A stretch of DNA of 64,000 nucleotides from Penicillium oxalicum (Eukaryota > Ascomycota > Eurotiomycetes > Eurotiales > Aspergillaceae), in NCBI RefSeq assembly GCF_001723175.1, contig NC_064656.1:2294001-2358000 (forward strand), read 5' to 3'. The position numbers were made by a program, and so were the translations under genes. The stretch's first letter is position 1, and each line of letters starts with the position of its first letter. Below the pieces are notes generated by a model that searched no databases, was not told where the DNA came from, and saw nothing but the letters and a program-made list of their open reading frames with translations. Shown here one piece after another: positions 47,933-58,995 of this stretch.

Positions 47933-50441
47933 ATGTGCGACTCACAGAGCAAACTCGGCGAGATGAAAGATCGAGAGGCACTTTATGACAGAATGTCCCA
48001 CGAGGTGACAACGCCCAAAGTCAAATCACAGACACAGAAGCATGGAAACTTGTCGAATGCAACCACCAATTGCTGCGCCGAAGATGCCATGGAGCTTGTA
48101 CTAGGCCATCACTGGCCATCAGCTGAAGATGTACTTAAGCCAGCGCCGGGCATACACACGGATCTCTTGAAAGCAGCGTGGGCTTTGACAATATTGTGCT
48201 TTCAACCTGAAGATGTCATCAGTATGAGTTATGTTGATCCATGGATGCCGGTGTCGCAATCTCCACTCATTCTCAGTGTGAGGGTGAACCCAGCTTGGGA
48301 CATCAAGTCACTTGTCGAATCATTTCAGTCTGCGGGGGCGAGTAATTCAGCTCGCACGACAGATTCTTACGGGGTACGAACTGCGAAGCTTGGCCAACTT
48401 AGTGATGCCTCAACCGCCGGCCTCATCTACTATGGGGCATCCAAGCAGCAGCTGGTCTATCCCAAAGTAAATGAAATGGGCATGCAGGTGAGAAAGTGAC
48501 TCTTGAAAATATTCAAGAAGACGAGGGCTGACTTGGAAAATGGTGAAAATTTAGCTGGCGGTCTTTGAACGTGATAAGAAGCTATTTGCAAGAATAACGG
48601 CGACAGCAAGAACGATAACGAGCAGCCCGACTGTGAACAGTTTGCTTAGAACGTTTCAACACATTCTCCATCAAATCACCACCGAGTCCATGAGAAAGCC
48701 ACTTAAGCAGATTGACTATTGCTCTGAATTCCACATCGAAGAGATTCGAAAATTGACACAAACTCGATCAACATACAATTCCGTATGCTTGCATGACTTG
48801 ATTTTGGACAACTGCCGAAAATATCCTACCAAACTTGCGGTCCGCTCTTTTGACGGTGATCTCACTTATGAGGCCTTGGAGAGATTCTCACGAATCTTAG
48901 CGCACTATCTTGTCGATCTTGGTCTTCGACCTGAGGGGTTTGTTCTCAGCAGCTTTCAAAAGTCTACCTGGGCGATCGTGGCTCGATTGGCCATTCTTCG
49001 GGCCGGAGGAGCCTACATCTCAATCCACTCCAGTAACCCTCCGGCCTACCTTGATTCGGTCATTCAGCGTACAGATGCTAGAATCATGCTGAGTGACGCT
49101 TCATACGCTCATCGCTTCTATGGTATCGTCGAGCGAGTCATCACCATCACACCCAGTTTCTTAGAATCACTGCTTCCGAGAAGGTTCTCGAACAACCTGC
49201 CTAGGATTGATTCTTCAGGGGCATGCACGGTCCTGTTCACCTCCGGGAGCACAGGAAGGCCCAAGGCGATTGTCCAAGAACACCGATCCTACGCGTCCGC
49301 AATAAGAGACTATACACGCAATCTCGATTTGGGACCAGAGACCCGATTTTTGCACTTCGATGAGTATGCATTCGACATCAGTAATCTGGAATTTCTGGTC
49401 CCTCTTATAGTAGGTGGTTGTTGCTGTGTGCCGGGCCCAATGATATCTCTTCAAGACCTTGCCAACAATATTCAAATACTGGAGGCCAACATTGCCTTTT
49501 TGACACCAACAGTGGCTATCAAAGCGAACCCAGAGTCCATGAAAAGCCTAAAGATTCTCTGCGTTGGCGGAGAGCCACTACCCAAGGATCTGCTCAACAA
49601 CTGGTCAAGCAGTTCCACAAAATTAATCAACCAATACGGCATGGGCGAGGCAGCGGTCTGCTGTGCGTTCAATGACAACGTACACAGCGAAAATAGTTCT
49701 CCTGCGACCATTGGAAAGCCTTCTAGTGGTGCAATTTGGATCATTGACCCTACCGATCCGGAAAAATTGGTTCCAGTCGGCGCAATCGGTGAGGTCGTTA
49801 TTGAAGGCCCTCATCTTGCTCGAGGTTATCTTGATCAGAGTCATGAATCATCCGACCGGACCAAACCAGCGGGCTTTATGGAGAGAATTCCTTCCTGGTT
49901 ACGCAGATTACACCCAGACCGAGAGTCCCCGCGGCTATACCGCTCAGGTGACCTGGCGAGATGGACTTCAGATGGGAGGATTGAATACATTGGTCGCAAA
50001 GACACCATAGTCAAACTCGACGGGTGCAGAATTGACATTGTGGAGGTGGAGCACCTTGCCAGAAAGTGTCTTGGACCAAAAGACGCGATTGTGATTGACC
50101 TACTGGGGGCCATTGACGGCAAAGATGATCCTTGTCTTGCCGCATTCATGTTTTTGAACAGCCATCCCGAGAACTCTGAGCTGGGAGAGATCGGAATAAA
50201 AGATGCATGTGAAGACCAACATGCAATGCAAAAGATTACTCAGATCAAGGAGGCGCTTGCGGTATTTCTTCCTCGCTATATGATTCCAACCATGTTTTTT
50301 ATTGCGACACGTGTACCCCGGACAGCCTCGAAGAAGACTGATCGCAGATTGATCAGGTTATCCTTGACTAGAGCCTTTGCTCGAATTTGTGAGACAAGAA
50401 CACACACTCATGTTGATCGGGTCAAGCTTCTTCCTCCTTGA
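47933..50441 (+). CDS. NRPS-like enzyme: decayed condensation fragment plus adenylation domain
   Basis: This is an 813-residue protein in two exons (47933-48487 and 48555-50441; intron GTGAGA...TTTAG, phase 0). Residues about 75-225 look like the back half of a condensation domain (LLKAAWALTILCFQPEDV; later LLRTFQHILHQI) without an HHxxxDG motif. An adenylation domain follows at about 240-800. A3 is LFTSGSTGRPK (411-421), the A4 region is EYAFDIS with the Asp that usually holds the alpha-amino group, A5 is NQYGMGE, A7 is YRSGDL (647-652) and A10 is SKKTDRR (777-783). The last two differ from the normal GPxE and SGKTDR. There is no thiolation, thioesterase or reductase domain; the protein stops right after A10. 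It should activate an amino or other carboxylic acid with ATP, passing it to a partner in trans or releasing it. The convergent MFS gene is the only evident partner. Confidence 0.85.
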
Positions 50442-50567
50442 CCAAAGGCACCTTTTTTTTTGTTCCCATCGCCATAAATTCAGACCAATCAACCGTGTTT
50501 CAGCTGTCTTTTGGCAAGGGGGGAAAAAGCAAAATCTTACAAGTTGCATCTTGAACCGTGCCGGAAT

Positions 50568-52318
50568 CTAAGCATCTTCCTGCTCGACAGACTGATTCTC
50601 AGCAGGGTTGAGATAGATGGTAGCCACAATACCTGCAATAAAACATAGGGCTCCTGATGATTTGGATAGTTAGTAAATGACATCGCAGCAATTCATCATC
50701 GCACCTTACCAAGAGTACAGTGTAACACAAAATATCCAAAGTGAGGCAGTAAAGCTTCGGCCAAGAGTGGCCCACACATGAGGCCTGCCATCCATGCCAT
50801 GTTGACAATGGCCATGGCCCTTGAGTAGCCGCCGTTGGGACCAAAAACACCAGGCTCGCGATCTTCAACTGCTGCGACAGTTGCTGAAAAAAAAAGTCAG
50901 CGATGTAAGTGCCTGCGAGCGAGGTGATTACTTACCAGCTGCTTCAATCGAGCCGATGCCACTGAGAAGGGCCAACAGAAGACCACTCGCTGCTAAACTG
51001 GCCACAAACACCGGCTTTTCCCATGGTGCGTTGTCGACCGCAGGAAGACCCTTGCCGCCAGGGACGCCTGCAAGCACGATAAACGGGACCGAGCTTAAGA
51101 GACCTATTGCTGTTGGAAACCTCGAGCCTCTTTTGTCTTTCAACCATCCAACTGGAACTGCAAGCAGGACTCCAGGTGCTTGAATCACAGCCAGCATGAT
51201 ACCGACATAGAAAGCCCCCCAATCGAAAGCAACCCTGACATGTACCGCCATCGTGCTCTCAAGAGTGCCAATCACCATGGCGAAAATGAATGCGCACAGA
51301 ATGCCTGTAAAGAACTGCGGCTCACGAAAAATGAAGGTATAGAACCGCCATCCATGCACCTTCTTTAAGGAAACTTGATGACTTACCTCTTCATTCTCCG
51401 TCCGGGTGGTGTATGCAGGAGTGGAAGTATTCTTCGTCAGGCTAGATGTGACCGCATCATCCTTCGCTGGTCTCTCCAGCATGACAAGCCGCAGAGCTAT
51501 GTCTACGACAAGGAAAGCTGCAGCTCCTCCCCAGGCGGCCCAATACCCTCCGACCTTGAACAGACTTCCGGAGATGAATGGACCGGCCGCAGTACCTGCT
51601 GAAGTGAGAACTTCCGCAAGCCCAGCAATTCTGCCCATGTTTTCAGCTCCGAGGTTGGCTGCCAACGTCGCCATGGCCACAATCCATAGCCCGTTCCCAG
51701 TAAGTGACTGGAAGAAGCGACCAACGAACAGCAAAGGCACTTTGAAATCCGTCAGCAGTGTTTGTAGTCGGCAGAATCCAGATTGGGAAAGTTGTACACA
51801 CAATTTTTGGTCAGGGCCAAGCATGCCGTACTTATCAAAGTCAGGATCAACAGAGCCAGCAGCAAGAGTTTTTTGCTCGTGACAGCATCGGCTAGGGACC
51901 CAGCAAACGGACTCGAGACGATTGAAACAAGAGCGCCTTCTATGAGAAATATAGACGTAAATCGTTGAGTATGTGATGAATCGAGACCAATCCTATCTTC
52001 GAACATGATAGGAAGCAGAGGGAGAGTAAATGCGAAGAGCAACACATCTTGAAGTTGCCTTCCAGAATTAGCAATTGCCTGTAAGGCTATTGAGTACACG
52101 TTGGAAATCGAGACATTACCTGTGAACAGCGCCAGATACATTGTCGCAGTAATGAATTGATCTGATGATCTCCATCTGTAACCCCATGGCTCATCTTGTG
52201 GTCGATTGGCCGACCTGGACTTGAAAATCTTGACTATGGTGTAGAGAATCGACCCGCCAGCAGGCTGGAGAGGCCACTTGATCGCGGGAGAAAGTTCTTG
52301 GGCGCGTACAAGTGACAT
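50568..52318 (-). CDS. MFS transporter, DHA1/VMAT-like
   Basis: This is a 502-residue multidrug or metabolite efflux carrier in five exons: 52120-52318, 51802-52047, 50936-51739, 50710-50883 and 50568-50653. All introns are GT-AG; the second uses donor GTGTGT, the others GTAATG, GTAAGT and GTAAGG. The first helix runs across intron 1 to read LFTDVLLFAFTLPLLP, the signature start of the vesicular-amine-transporter group. The A-like loop follows as GSLADAVTSKKLLLLALL, and later GTAAGPFISGSLFKVGGYWAAWGG. Two blocks of six helices are separated by a charged loop with many Thr/Ser. The short C-tail is ENQSVEQEDA. It lies tail-to-tail with the NRPS-like gene (126 bp apart) and probably exports its product or gives self-protection; that link is inferred from position only. 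Confidence 0.88.
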
Positions 52319-53671
52319 TTTGGGTTTAAACGCGCGTGTCACACATGTTTCTGGAAGAAAAATACAATACTATACGTGATAAATCGCAAGGATGCCTTGT
52401 CAAGGTCTAGGGGGGGCCAATGTGCCAAGAAAAACCACCATCATCATCGGGAGAAATGAATCAGGCACGTAGCCCCTTGCATTGCCGCCTTGATAGTTTG
52501 GAGCAGGATTGGCATATTTTGTATTGATTAGGGGCGCGCCCCTGCAGTCGACAGTCGTCCGACGGAGCTGCCGAGAATAATAACTCGGGCGTTGTCGAGC
52601 TTGGATGCTTAATCGAATTTGAGACGCCACTTGCACAGAACAGCCTGACGCCTTCCAGTTGGCGCAGTGAAATGGCTGTTAGTTTTCTCTCTTTGTCTTT
52701 GATTTTTCCTTTTTTATTTTTCTCTCAAAGATTGGAGTCCTTGTCACAAAGTATGCTTGGGGCCTCCGGCTCATAGACTACCGCACACTTATGTGGTTTT
52801 GTTTTTGTGTACATGGCAATCGGTACGAGCGCTCCTGATAAAAAAAAAGCTTCGGCACGCCCTTTCTCACCTGCAGCAACACTGATTCGGCGCAAGCGGA
52901 ACCCAACTTGATATCATTTAATGATGTTGCTTTTCTCTGTGTACAAAGCTCCCAATTTGCAAGGGCGGCGTTGTCCAAGTTGTCTTTCGACATCTTCAAG
53001 TCACGAGACCAGGTCTAACTAAAAGCGTACACAGACGAGAAGATAGATCCGGTCAACCCGACTAGAAAGATCCGACTTTCAGAAAGCCAAGACAAACCTG
53101 AGAACCTGGCCAATGGTCCTTGATGCGACACGTTTCTCTAAGCAATGGAACCTGGTCGGTCACCATTGACATTGGGCATATTCTCGGACGACCGTTCCGA
53201 ACAAGTGACGTCGAAATCCAGTCGACCGTGTGCTTCCCATATTCCGTGCACTAAAGCCTCTTTGCTCCATCATGAAATCAAAACCTTCACAAGCTTGTTT
53301 GCGATTCTGCCCCGTTTCAATGTGGTTCAGCATCTGGATATGAGAGAGACAGAGTGCGATTGTGGAGTCCGTCTGCCTATTGATGTACCCATAGCCTCGG
53401 GTCGGATTGATCGCGCTGGTCGCCTCTTTTTGGGCCATCGATTACAGTCATATATCCATACGCAAGGAGAGCTTTCCTTGGGGGGAAAATGAGAAAGACC
53501 CGGGCGCAGCCTATTTGCACAGACTGACTTCGCATACATGCTGTTCTAAGCTCACATGAACGGAACTTGAATCTGTGGTTGAACCAACGCTCCTCGAAGA
53601 TTGTGATTTATCGATCGATATAGCCCTCACGATACGCCCTTGCAACCTTTTGAAAGAGCCTGTGAGCCAAA
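52319..53671. other. Divergent promoter region, MFS and Prm10-like genes
   Basis: 1.35 kb between divergent starts. A T-rich run is at about 52684-52730. No coding frame with motifs was seen. Confidence 0.55.
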
Positions 53672-56230
53672 ATGTCCGGGACAGAAGATCATGAAAGGTG
53701 CACACATACTCCCGATGCAAGTGGCACTGAAAGCGACCGAGGATCTGCCTCGACTACCAAGAAGGAAGCGGAATCTCCAGAAGGAGTACCTCATCCTTTA
53801 AACGATCGTGAAGATGATCGCACGCATGAAAAAGCCAAAGTGCTGAGTGCGCCGCGTCATATTTATTTTCAATCAGACAAAGCATCGGCTCGAGAGGTCC
53901 CACGCAATGCACCTCTGGAGGATCCACGTGCCGAGCTGGAAAGAGCATACCGTGTGGCCATGCCGCATCCTCCGTCCATGCCATACGCCCATGACTCTTC
54001 AGACCTGGCAGTGGCTCAGACTCCAGAGCAAGGACTTGGACTTGGAGGAGGAGAAGAGACCAGTGGATATAGAAGGTCTGAGGAATCATCCCCCAGCCCG
54101 GAATCTTCTGAAAGGAAGACATCGGAATCCTCCACACTGCAGTATTTAAGATGGCGGTTTCATTCGGCTGCTCAGTCAGCCACACAAAAGCTAAGAGGGA
54201 AAGTTGCTTCGCTTGATGGGCTGATGGGCCGACCAACCAGTAATGGTGACGATCTACAATCTGGCGCTTATGGTGACAACTTGGAGCCCGCAAGGCAGCC
54301 GCCAGTCTCCGACACAGATACTAAACGAAACAAGCGTGATATGGAGAAACAAGAGGGCCAGCCCGAAAGCAGCTCTGAGGCGCATCGAATGGTGCGCGAT
54401 TTGACGCACAGGCAATCTGGGAAGCGCCGAAAAATTCGAGCTCGTCCATACCCCCAGTCTGGAATGGGTCCAGTGGTCGGAGGAGACCAGTCATCAGTGC
54501 AACCAAGTACGCAATATCGCTCCGCCGGGGAAGAGATTCTCTCTCAATTGAGGATGCTAAATCGAGAGAATCAGCAGGATGGTGGAGCTAAGCCATCTCA
54601 GGCTCCGATTCAGCCCACGCCGGCCGGATCGTTCACTCGATCCAGTTCCGAGCCGGCACCTCTCGCACCAGGCAAAAGAAATAAGCAAGAGAAATGGTAC
54701 AAACGCCCTCCGAACACATCCACTTCAACTCTCGTCGGTGTCTCCAACGGCCCCGGCGGTACAAATACCTTAGTTCCAAGCGAAGCCCTCTCAGCCGCGG
54801 CGCAACGCCGTGGGCAGCAGGCGGAAAGAAGGATTAACCGGGACGAGGAGATTAGGGTTACTGTTCAAATCGCCGAAATTATATGTCGTCAGCAATTCAT
54901 TATTCAACTTTGTCGAGCATTGATGTTATTTGGAGCGCCCACGCATCGTCTGGAAGAGTACATGCAGATGACGGCAAAAGTACTTGATGTCGAGAGTCAA
55001 TTTCTGTATCTTCCCGGATGCATGATCATGTCTTTTGACGATCCTACGACAAGAAGCACGGAGGTGAAGCTCGTTCGAGTCGGCCAAGGCATCGATCTAG
55101 CCAAATTGTCGGATACACATCTGATCTACAAAAATGTGATTCACGATGTGATTGGAGTCGAAACTGCCGTGCGAGAGCTTGATGATGTGATGAGGAAGAG
55201 CCCTCGGTATCCTAAATGGATTGTCGTGGTGGTCTATGGGCTAGCCACCGCCACTTTTGGACCATTTGCATTTCACGCCCGTCCGATCGACATGCCTATT
55301 ATTTTCATCAACGGCCTGCTGGTGGGCTTGATGCAACATTTGGCAGCGCCTCGGTCAGTCCTATATTCCAACGTTTTTGAGGTCACATCCGCTGTTGTAA
55401 CATCTTTCTTGGCGCGAGCGTTTGGTAGTATTCCTTGGAGGATTGTTGACGGAAAGCGGCAGTACATCTTCTGTTTTTCGGCGATTGCACAATCTTCGAT
55501 CGCCTTGATCCTTCCGGGGTTTTTGGTCTTGTGCAGCAGCCTCGAACTCCAATCCCACCAAATTATTGCCGGGTCCATTCGAATGGTTTATGCGATTATC
55601 TTCTCCCTCTTTCTGGGCTATGGTATCACGGTGGGCACCACGCTCTACGGACTCATGGACAATGGCGCCGTGTCTGATATTAACTGTCCACCGGCGGGGG
55701 CTTTCGAGAATCCGTACATCCAACGCTTCCCTTTTGTGGCGCTCGTGACCGTGTGGCTCCTGATTATCAACCAGGGGAAATGGAAACAGCTCCCGCCCAT
55801 GATTTTCATCGCATTGACCGGGTATGTCAGCAATTACTTCAGCACGAAGAAGCTCGGCAAGAATTCGCAGGTTGCAAACAGTGTGGGCGCATTTGCCGTG
55901 GGTATTCTAGGGAATTTGTACAGCCGGGTCTGGCATGGTCACGCTGCCACCGCGATTCTTCCTGCGATTTTCATCCTTGTGCCTTCCGGGCTCGCAGCAA
56001 CTGGGTCTTTGATCTCGGGCGTTCAATCTGCCGATCAGATCAAACAGAACATTACTTCACACGGCTCGTCTGATCCAGCTCCGGGTGCTGGGCTGGCTGC
56101 CGGTAGTTCGGTGTTTAGCCTGGGCCTGGGTATGATTCAGGTGGCAATTGGCATCACCATCGGGCTGTTCATTGCGGCACTGGTTGTATACCCTTTCGGG
56201 AAGCGACGAAGTGGTTTATTCAGTTTCTAG
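53672..56230 (+). CDS. prm10: Pheromone-regulated membrane protein 10 / ThrE-family transporter
   Basis: Single-exon gene for an 852-residue protein. Residues 1 to about 390 are polar and low-complexity (Ser, Pro, Arg, Glu), predicted disordered and cytosolic. From about 393 the conserved Prm10 region begins: IAEIICRQQFIIQLCRALMLFGAPTHRLEEYM and SQFLYLPGCMIMSFDDP, then RELDDVMRKSPRYPKW. Two blocks of roughly five hydrophobic helices follow, corresponding to the ThrE and ThrE_2 halves, ending with FIAALVVYPFGKRRSGLF. Bacterial ThrE exports threonine and serine; the fungal substrate is not known. In yeast the gene is pheromone-induced, but nothing here shows that control. The start has good context (CCAAAATG). 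No intron is needed, and no damage is visible. Confidence 0.92.
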   Translation: MSGTEDHERCTHTPDASGTESDRGSASTTKKEAESPEGVPHPLNDREDDRTHEKAKVLSAPRHIYFQSDKASAREVPRNAPLEDPRAELERAYRVAMPHPPSMPYAHDSSDLAVAQTPEQGLGLGGGEETSGYRRSEESSPSPESSERKTSESSTLQYLRWRFHSAAQSATQKLRGKVASLDGLMGRPTSNGDDLQSGAYGDNLEPARQPPVSDTDTKRNKRDMEKQEGQPESSSEAHRMVRDLTHRQSGKRRKIRARPYPQSGMGPVVGGDQSSVQPSTQYRSAGEEILSQLRMLNRENQQDGGAKPSQAPIQPTPAGSFTRSSSEPAPLAPGKRNKQEKWYKRPPNTSTSTLVGVSNGPGGTNTLVPSEALSAAAQRRGQQAERRINRDEEIRVTVQIAEIICRQQFIIQLCRALMLFGAPTHRLEEYMQMTAKVLDVESQFLYLPGCMIMSFDDPTTRSTEVKLVRVGQGIDLAKLSDTHLIYKNVIHDVIGVETAVRELDDVMRKSPRYPKWIVVVVYGLATATFGPFAFHARPIDMPIIFINGLLVGLMQHLAAPRSVLYSNVFEVTSAVVTSFLARAFGSIPWRIVDGKRQYIFCFSAIAQSSIALILPGFLVLCSSLELQSHQIIAGSIRMVYAIIFSLFLGYGITVGTTLYGLMDNGAVSDINCPPAGAFENPYIQRFPFVALVTVWLLIINQGKWKQLPPMIFIALTGYVSNYFSTKKLGKNSQVANSVGAFAVGILGNLYSRVWHGHAATAILPAIFILVPSGLAATGSLISGVQSADQIKQNITSHGSSDPAPGAGLAAGSSVFSLGLGMIQVAIGITIGLFIAALVVYPFGKRRSGLFSF

Positions 56231-57668
56231 CTTGAAAGTCTGCAGACGGGAGCTTCAATCCCCAATGGGTTCTCCGCCCCATGTCTGCGTCATGAGCGCT
56301 CCTCATCCAGTGGGAGCAACCTCTCTGCAACGACTTTCACTTGTCTTTAAGATCTTCTTGTCGAGCAAGTCGATTCCTTTTGGCTTCGATCGACGCAGTG
56401 GCAAAACGAGCAGCGACCTGTTTGGGGTCCAACCTTGATATGAAGAAGAGGGGAATTCTCCGTCTCCATATACACCCATGCTAGTTTCCCAGGCACGCAT
56501 GCTCAGCTGATGTCACAACTGCTATTTTGCTTGTCGGTCATTCCGAGAAGATTGGGGATGAACACATGTCCAATGAATCAATGGCTTCCCATGCAAGGTC
56601 ATCATCGCACACGACTCCACCTGGCCCTGATAAGCCCTGTTTGGGGGCCAGACTGAACATGTTGTGATGAGGCTTCCATTTTGTCGTAAACCATTCCCTG
56701 AAGATGTTACAGATTGAACATTGTCAACAACCTGGCATTTATTTTAGATCGTGGTCGAGCAATTCTTCTCTCAATCCCGACTCATTACATACCTCCATCG
56801 TGACGTCTCCCATTTTCCCTTTTTTTTTTCTCAACCTTGAGATGATGGGATGGAATGTCTCCCACGAGATTGTTGCATGTTGGACGGCTGACCTGAGGAC
56901 AAGTAGGACGTATAATGAACCCTACGTGCGATGTTTGTAACACCCACGAGAGAAGCTCATTCGAGCACGACTTGCCAAACTTGCTCGCTTGGAAAAGCCA
57001 CGGCCAGAGAAATGTTTTTTCTCTGTTGCCTTTTTTTCATTCTTTTTGCATGATTAGCGGGAGCGCCCGGGCGCAGATCGTCGGTGTGCGTCTGCACTTT
57101 CTATTGAATCGTGATTGTGCTAGTGTCCGAATCGGCCAACGAATCAGCCCCCTGTTCCTCACCATGTCAAGTGAGTCCAGCGTATCAATGGCTGATGCCT
57201 ACGATCGGCAAATGCCGACTCGTGCCGGTGCACACAATGGAGGTGAGGTAGTATGCAGCGGGCTTATTACCCCCACTGCGTGCTGACCGTGCCGAGAGTA
57301 GCGGGCGGCGCGGAAGTCGGATCGATTTCCCTGTGGATTAAGCAAATGGAGTCCATGCGAATGATTCAAGCTTTGCATCCTTGTCCAACGATATGCCGGA
57401 TTGAGGAAATGGAGGACAGACCCAAGTGGGGGACGGACATGTCAGGCTCCAGCTTCTGACGGGATTGGAGCCGGGGGAAGATGGAAAGACTCGACAGGTA
57501 CAGCCGCACTCCGCATTTTTGGGTTGTACGATCACCAACACGGGGGTTTATAAAATAGGCTAGTCAGTCCCGCCCTCAACAACTTCGACAAATCTTTAGG
57601 TTTTGTCATTCCGAGCGTTTCTCCCATCTCAAATCCAACCTTCACCACCTCTCACGTATTCGGGCATC
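56231..57668. other. Intergenic region, no gene seen
   Basis: 3' flank of the Prm10-like gene and promoter of the phosphatase gene. T tracts at about 56820-56830 and 57018-57050. Frames up to 123 codons lack motifs. Confidence 0.55.
57549..57555 (+). promoter_or_regulatory. TATA box of the histidine phosphatase gene
   Basis: TATAAAA 114-120 nt before the ATG at 57669, followed by a C/T-rich leader. Confidence 0.6.
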
Positions 57669-58577
57669 ATGGTCAACTTTGCCTCCCTCGTCGCTCTGGC
57701 TCTGGCCAACTTGGCTATCGCCAGCCCGACCGTCTATCTGATCCGTCATGGCGAAAAGCCCGCTTCGGGCGATGGATTGAACGCCCAGGGCATGCAGCGT
57801 GCACAGTGTCTGCGAAATGTCTTCGGGGCGAACTCGCAGTACAACATTGGCCACATTATGGCACAGACACCCAAAAGCAGTACGTAAACGTCTCCTTCCG
57901 CAACTACTCGCATTGCAAGAATCTCCACCGGCGCCAAAAAAGAGAGAGAACATGATGCGCGGAGAAGAGAGGGGAAAAGGAGGCAATTCGGCTTGCGTAG
58001 AGAAGGCAGAACCCCCTTGATACCCGAGAGCATGCACGGTATTGAAAAAGAAGACATCGTCGTACCGGATAGGAGCCCTGGAACCATGACCAGTCCAAGC
58101 CAAGCACATATCTGAAATACATGGGGACTAACTTCTACTCCCCTCCAAAGGCGGCAAACGTCAACGTCCCTACGACACCGTCAAGCCTCTCGCCGCCGAC
58201 CTCGGTCTGACCGTGGACTTGTCCTGTGACCGTGACGATCCCAAGTGTGTCGCCAACGTCGTCAAGGGGTACACCGGTCCCGGCAACATTCTCATCTGCT
58301 GGGAACACGACGCTTTGACGGATATCGTCTCCACGCTGGGTGATTCCGATGCGCCAGACTATCCCGATAACAGGTATGTGGTGTTGTGATGTTGTGTGGC
58401 CCACCTCCCCTATAAGAAAAAGAAGGAAAAGAAGGGGCAAAACATGTAAATCCTTTCATGCCTCTGGACACAAGAATTGACACTGGGATTAGCTTCGACA
58501 TCATCTGGACCGATCCCGCGCCATACAACTCGATCGTCTCCCAGACCAGTGAAAACTGCCCTGGCCTGGACAACTAG
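57669..58577 (+). CDS. Small secreted histidine-phosphatase (phosphoglycerate-mutase-like) protein
   Basis: This is a 172-residue protein in three exons: 57669-57879, 58151-58373 and 58493-58577. The introns are long for this window (GTACGT...AAAG, 271 nt; GTATGT...TTAG, 119 nt), and frame is kept. Residues 1-19 form a signal peptide. TVYLIRHGEKP carries the RHG catalytic motif (26-28). GNILICWEHDALTDIV supplies the second histidine of the family. Such proteins remove phosphate from small molecules by a phosphohistidine intermediate. At 172 residues it is shorter than fungal acid phosphatases or phytases and belongs to the compact branch. Four cysteines could form two disulphides. The substrate is unknown. 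An upstream in-frame start would put 22 polar residues before the signal peptide and is less likely. Confidence 0.87.
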
Positions 58578-58995
58578 ATTGCGGCATAGATGAAAAAGGA
58601 CCTGTTGCCATGGGAAAAACGATCCGAGATGCCCGCATATTTTTATGGTACTTGCTATACAATAGAGTATGATCAGATAAAAGACGCAGGAATGAACTTT
58701 CGAATGGAACTCCCCATCAGGAGTGGCACGGTGTGCAACGAGAAAGGTAAATAGTCGAACTAGGGAGAAGAGCCAACTGCTCGAAAGGACTAAAATCTAT
58801 GATCTTTAACAAGGTGTGATGATAAGTTAGTGTACCACTTTCGCCGGATGGCAATCCAAAGGTCAATCTAGAAATTAATCATACATTGAATATTATTGAT
58901 CGTTCCAGATGTCCTTCTCGCCGGTGATCTCACTTGGAAACATCCCCGTTAGGAGAGAAGCAATACAGAAACACGTAATCTTCACGACCAAGCCA
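58578..58995. other. Intergenic region between convergent genes
   Basis: 3' flanks of the phosphatase gene and of the broken membrane-protein gene; nothing else seen. Confidence 0.6.

Noticed and set aside
57603..57668. Upstream in-frame start for the histidine phosphatase
   Set aside because: It would bury the signal peptide 22 residues inside; the ATG at 57669 gives a normal signal peptide and leader length.
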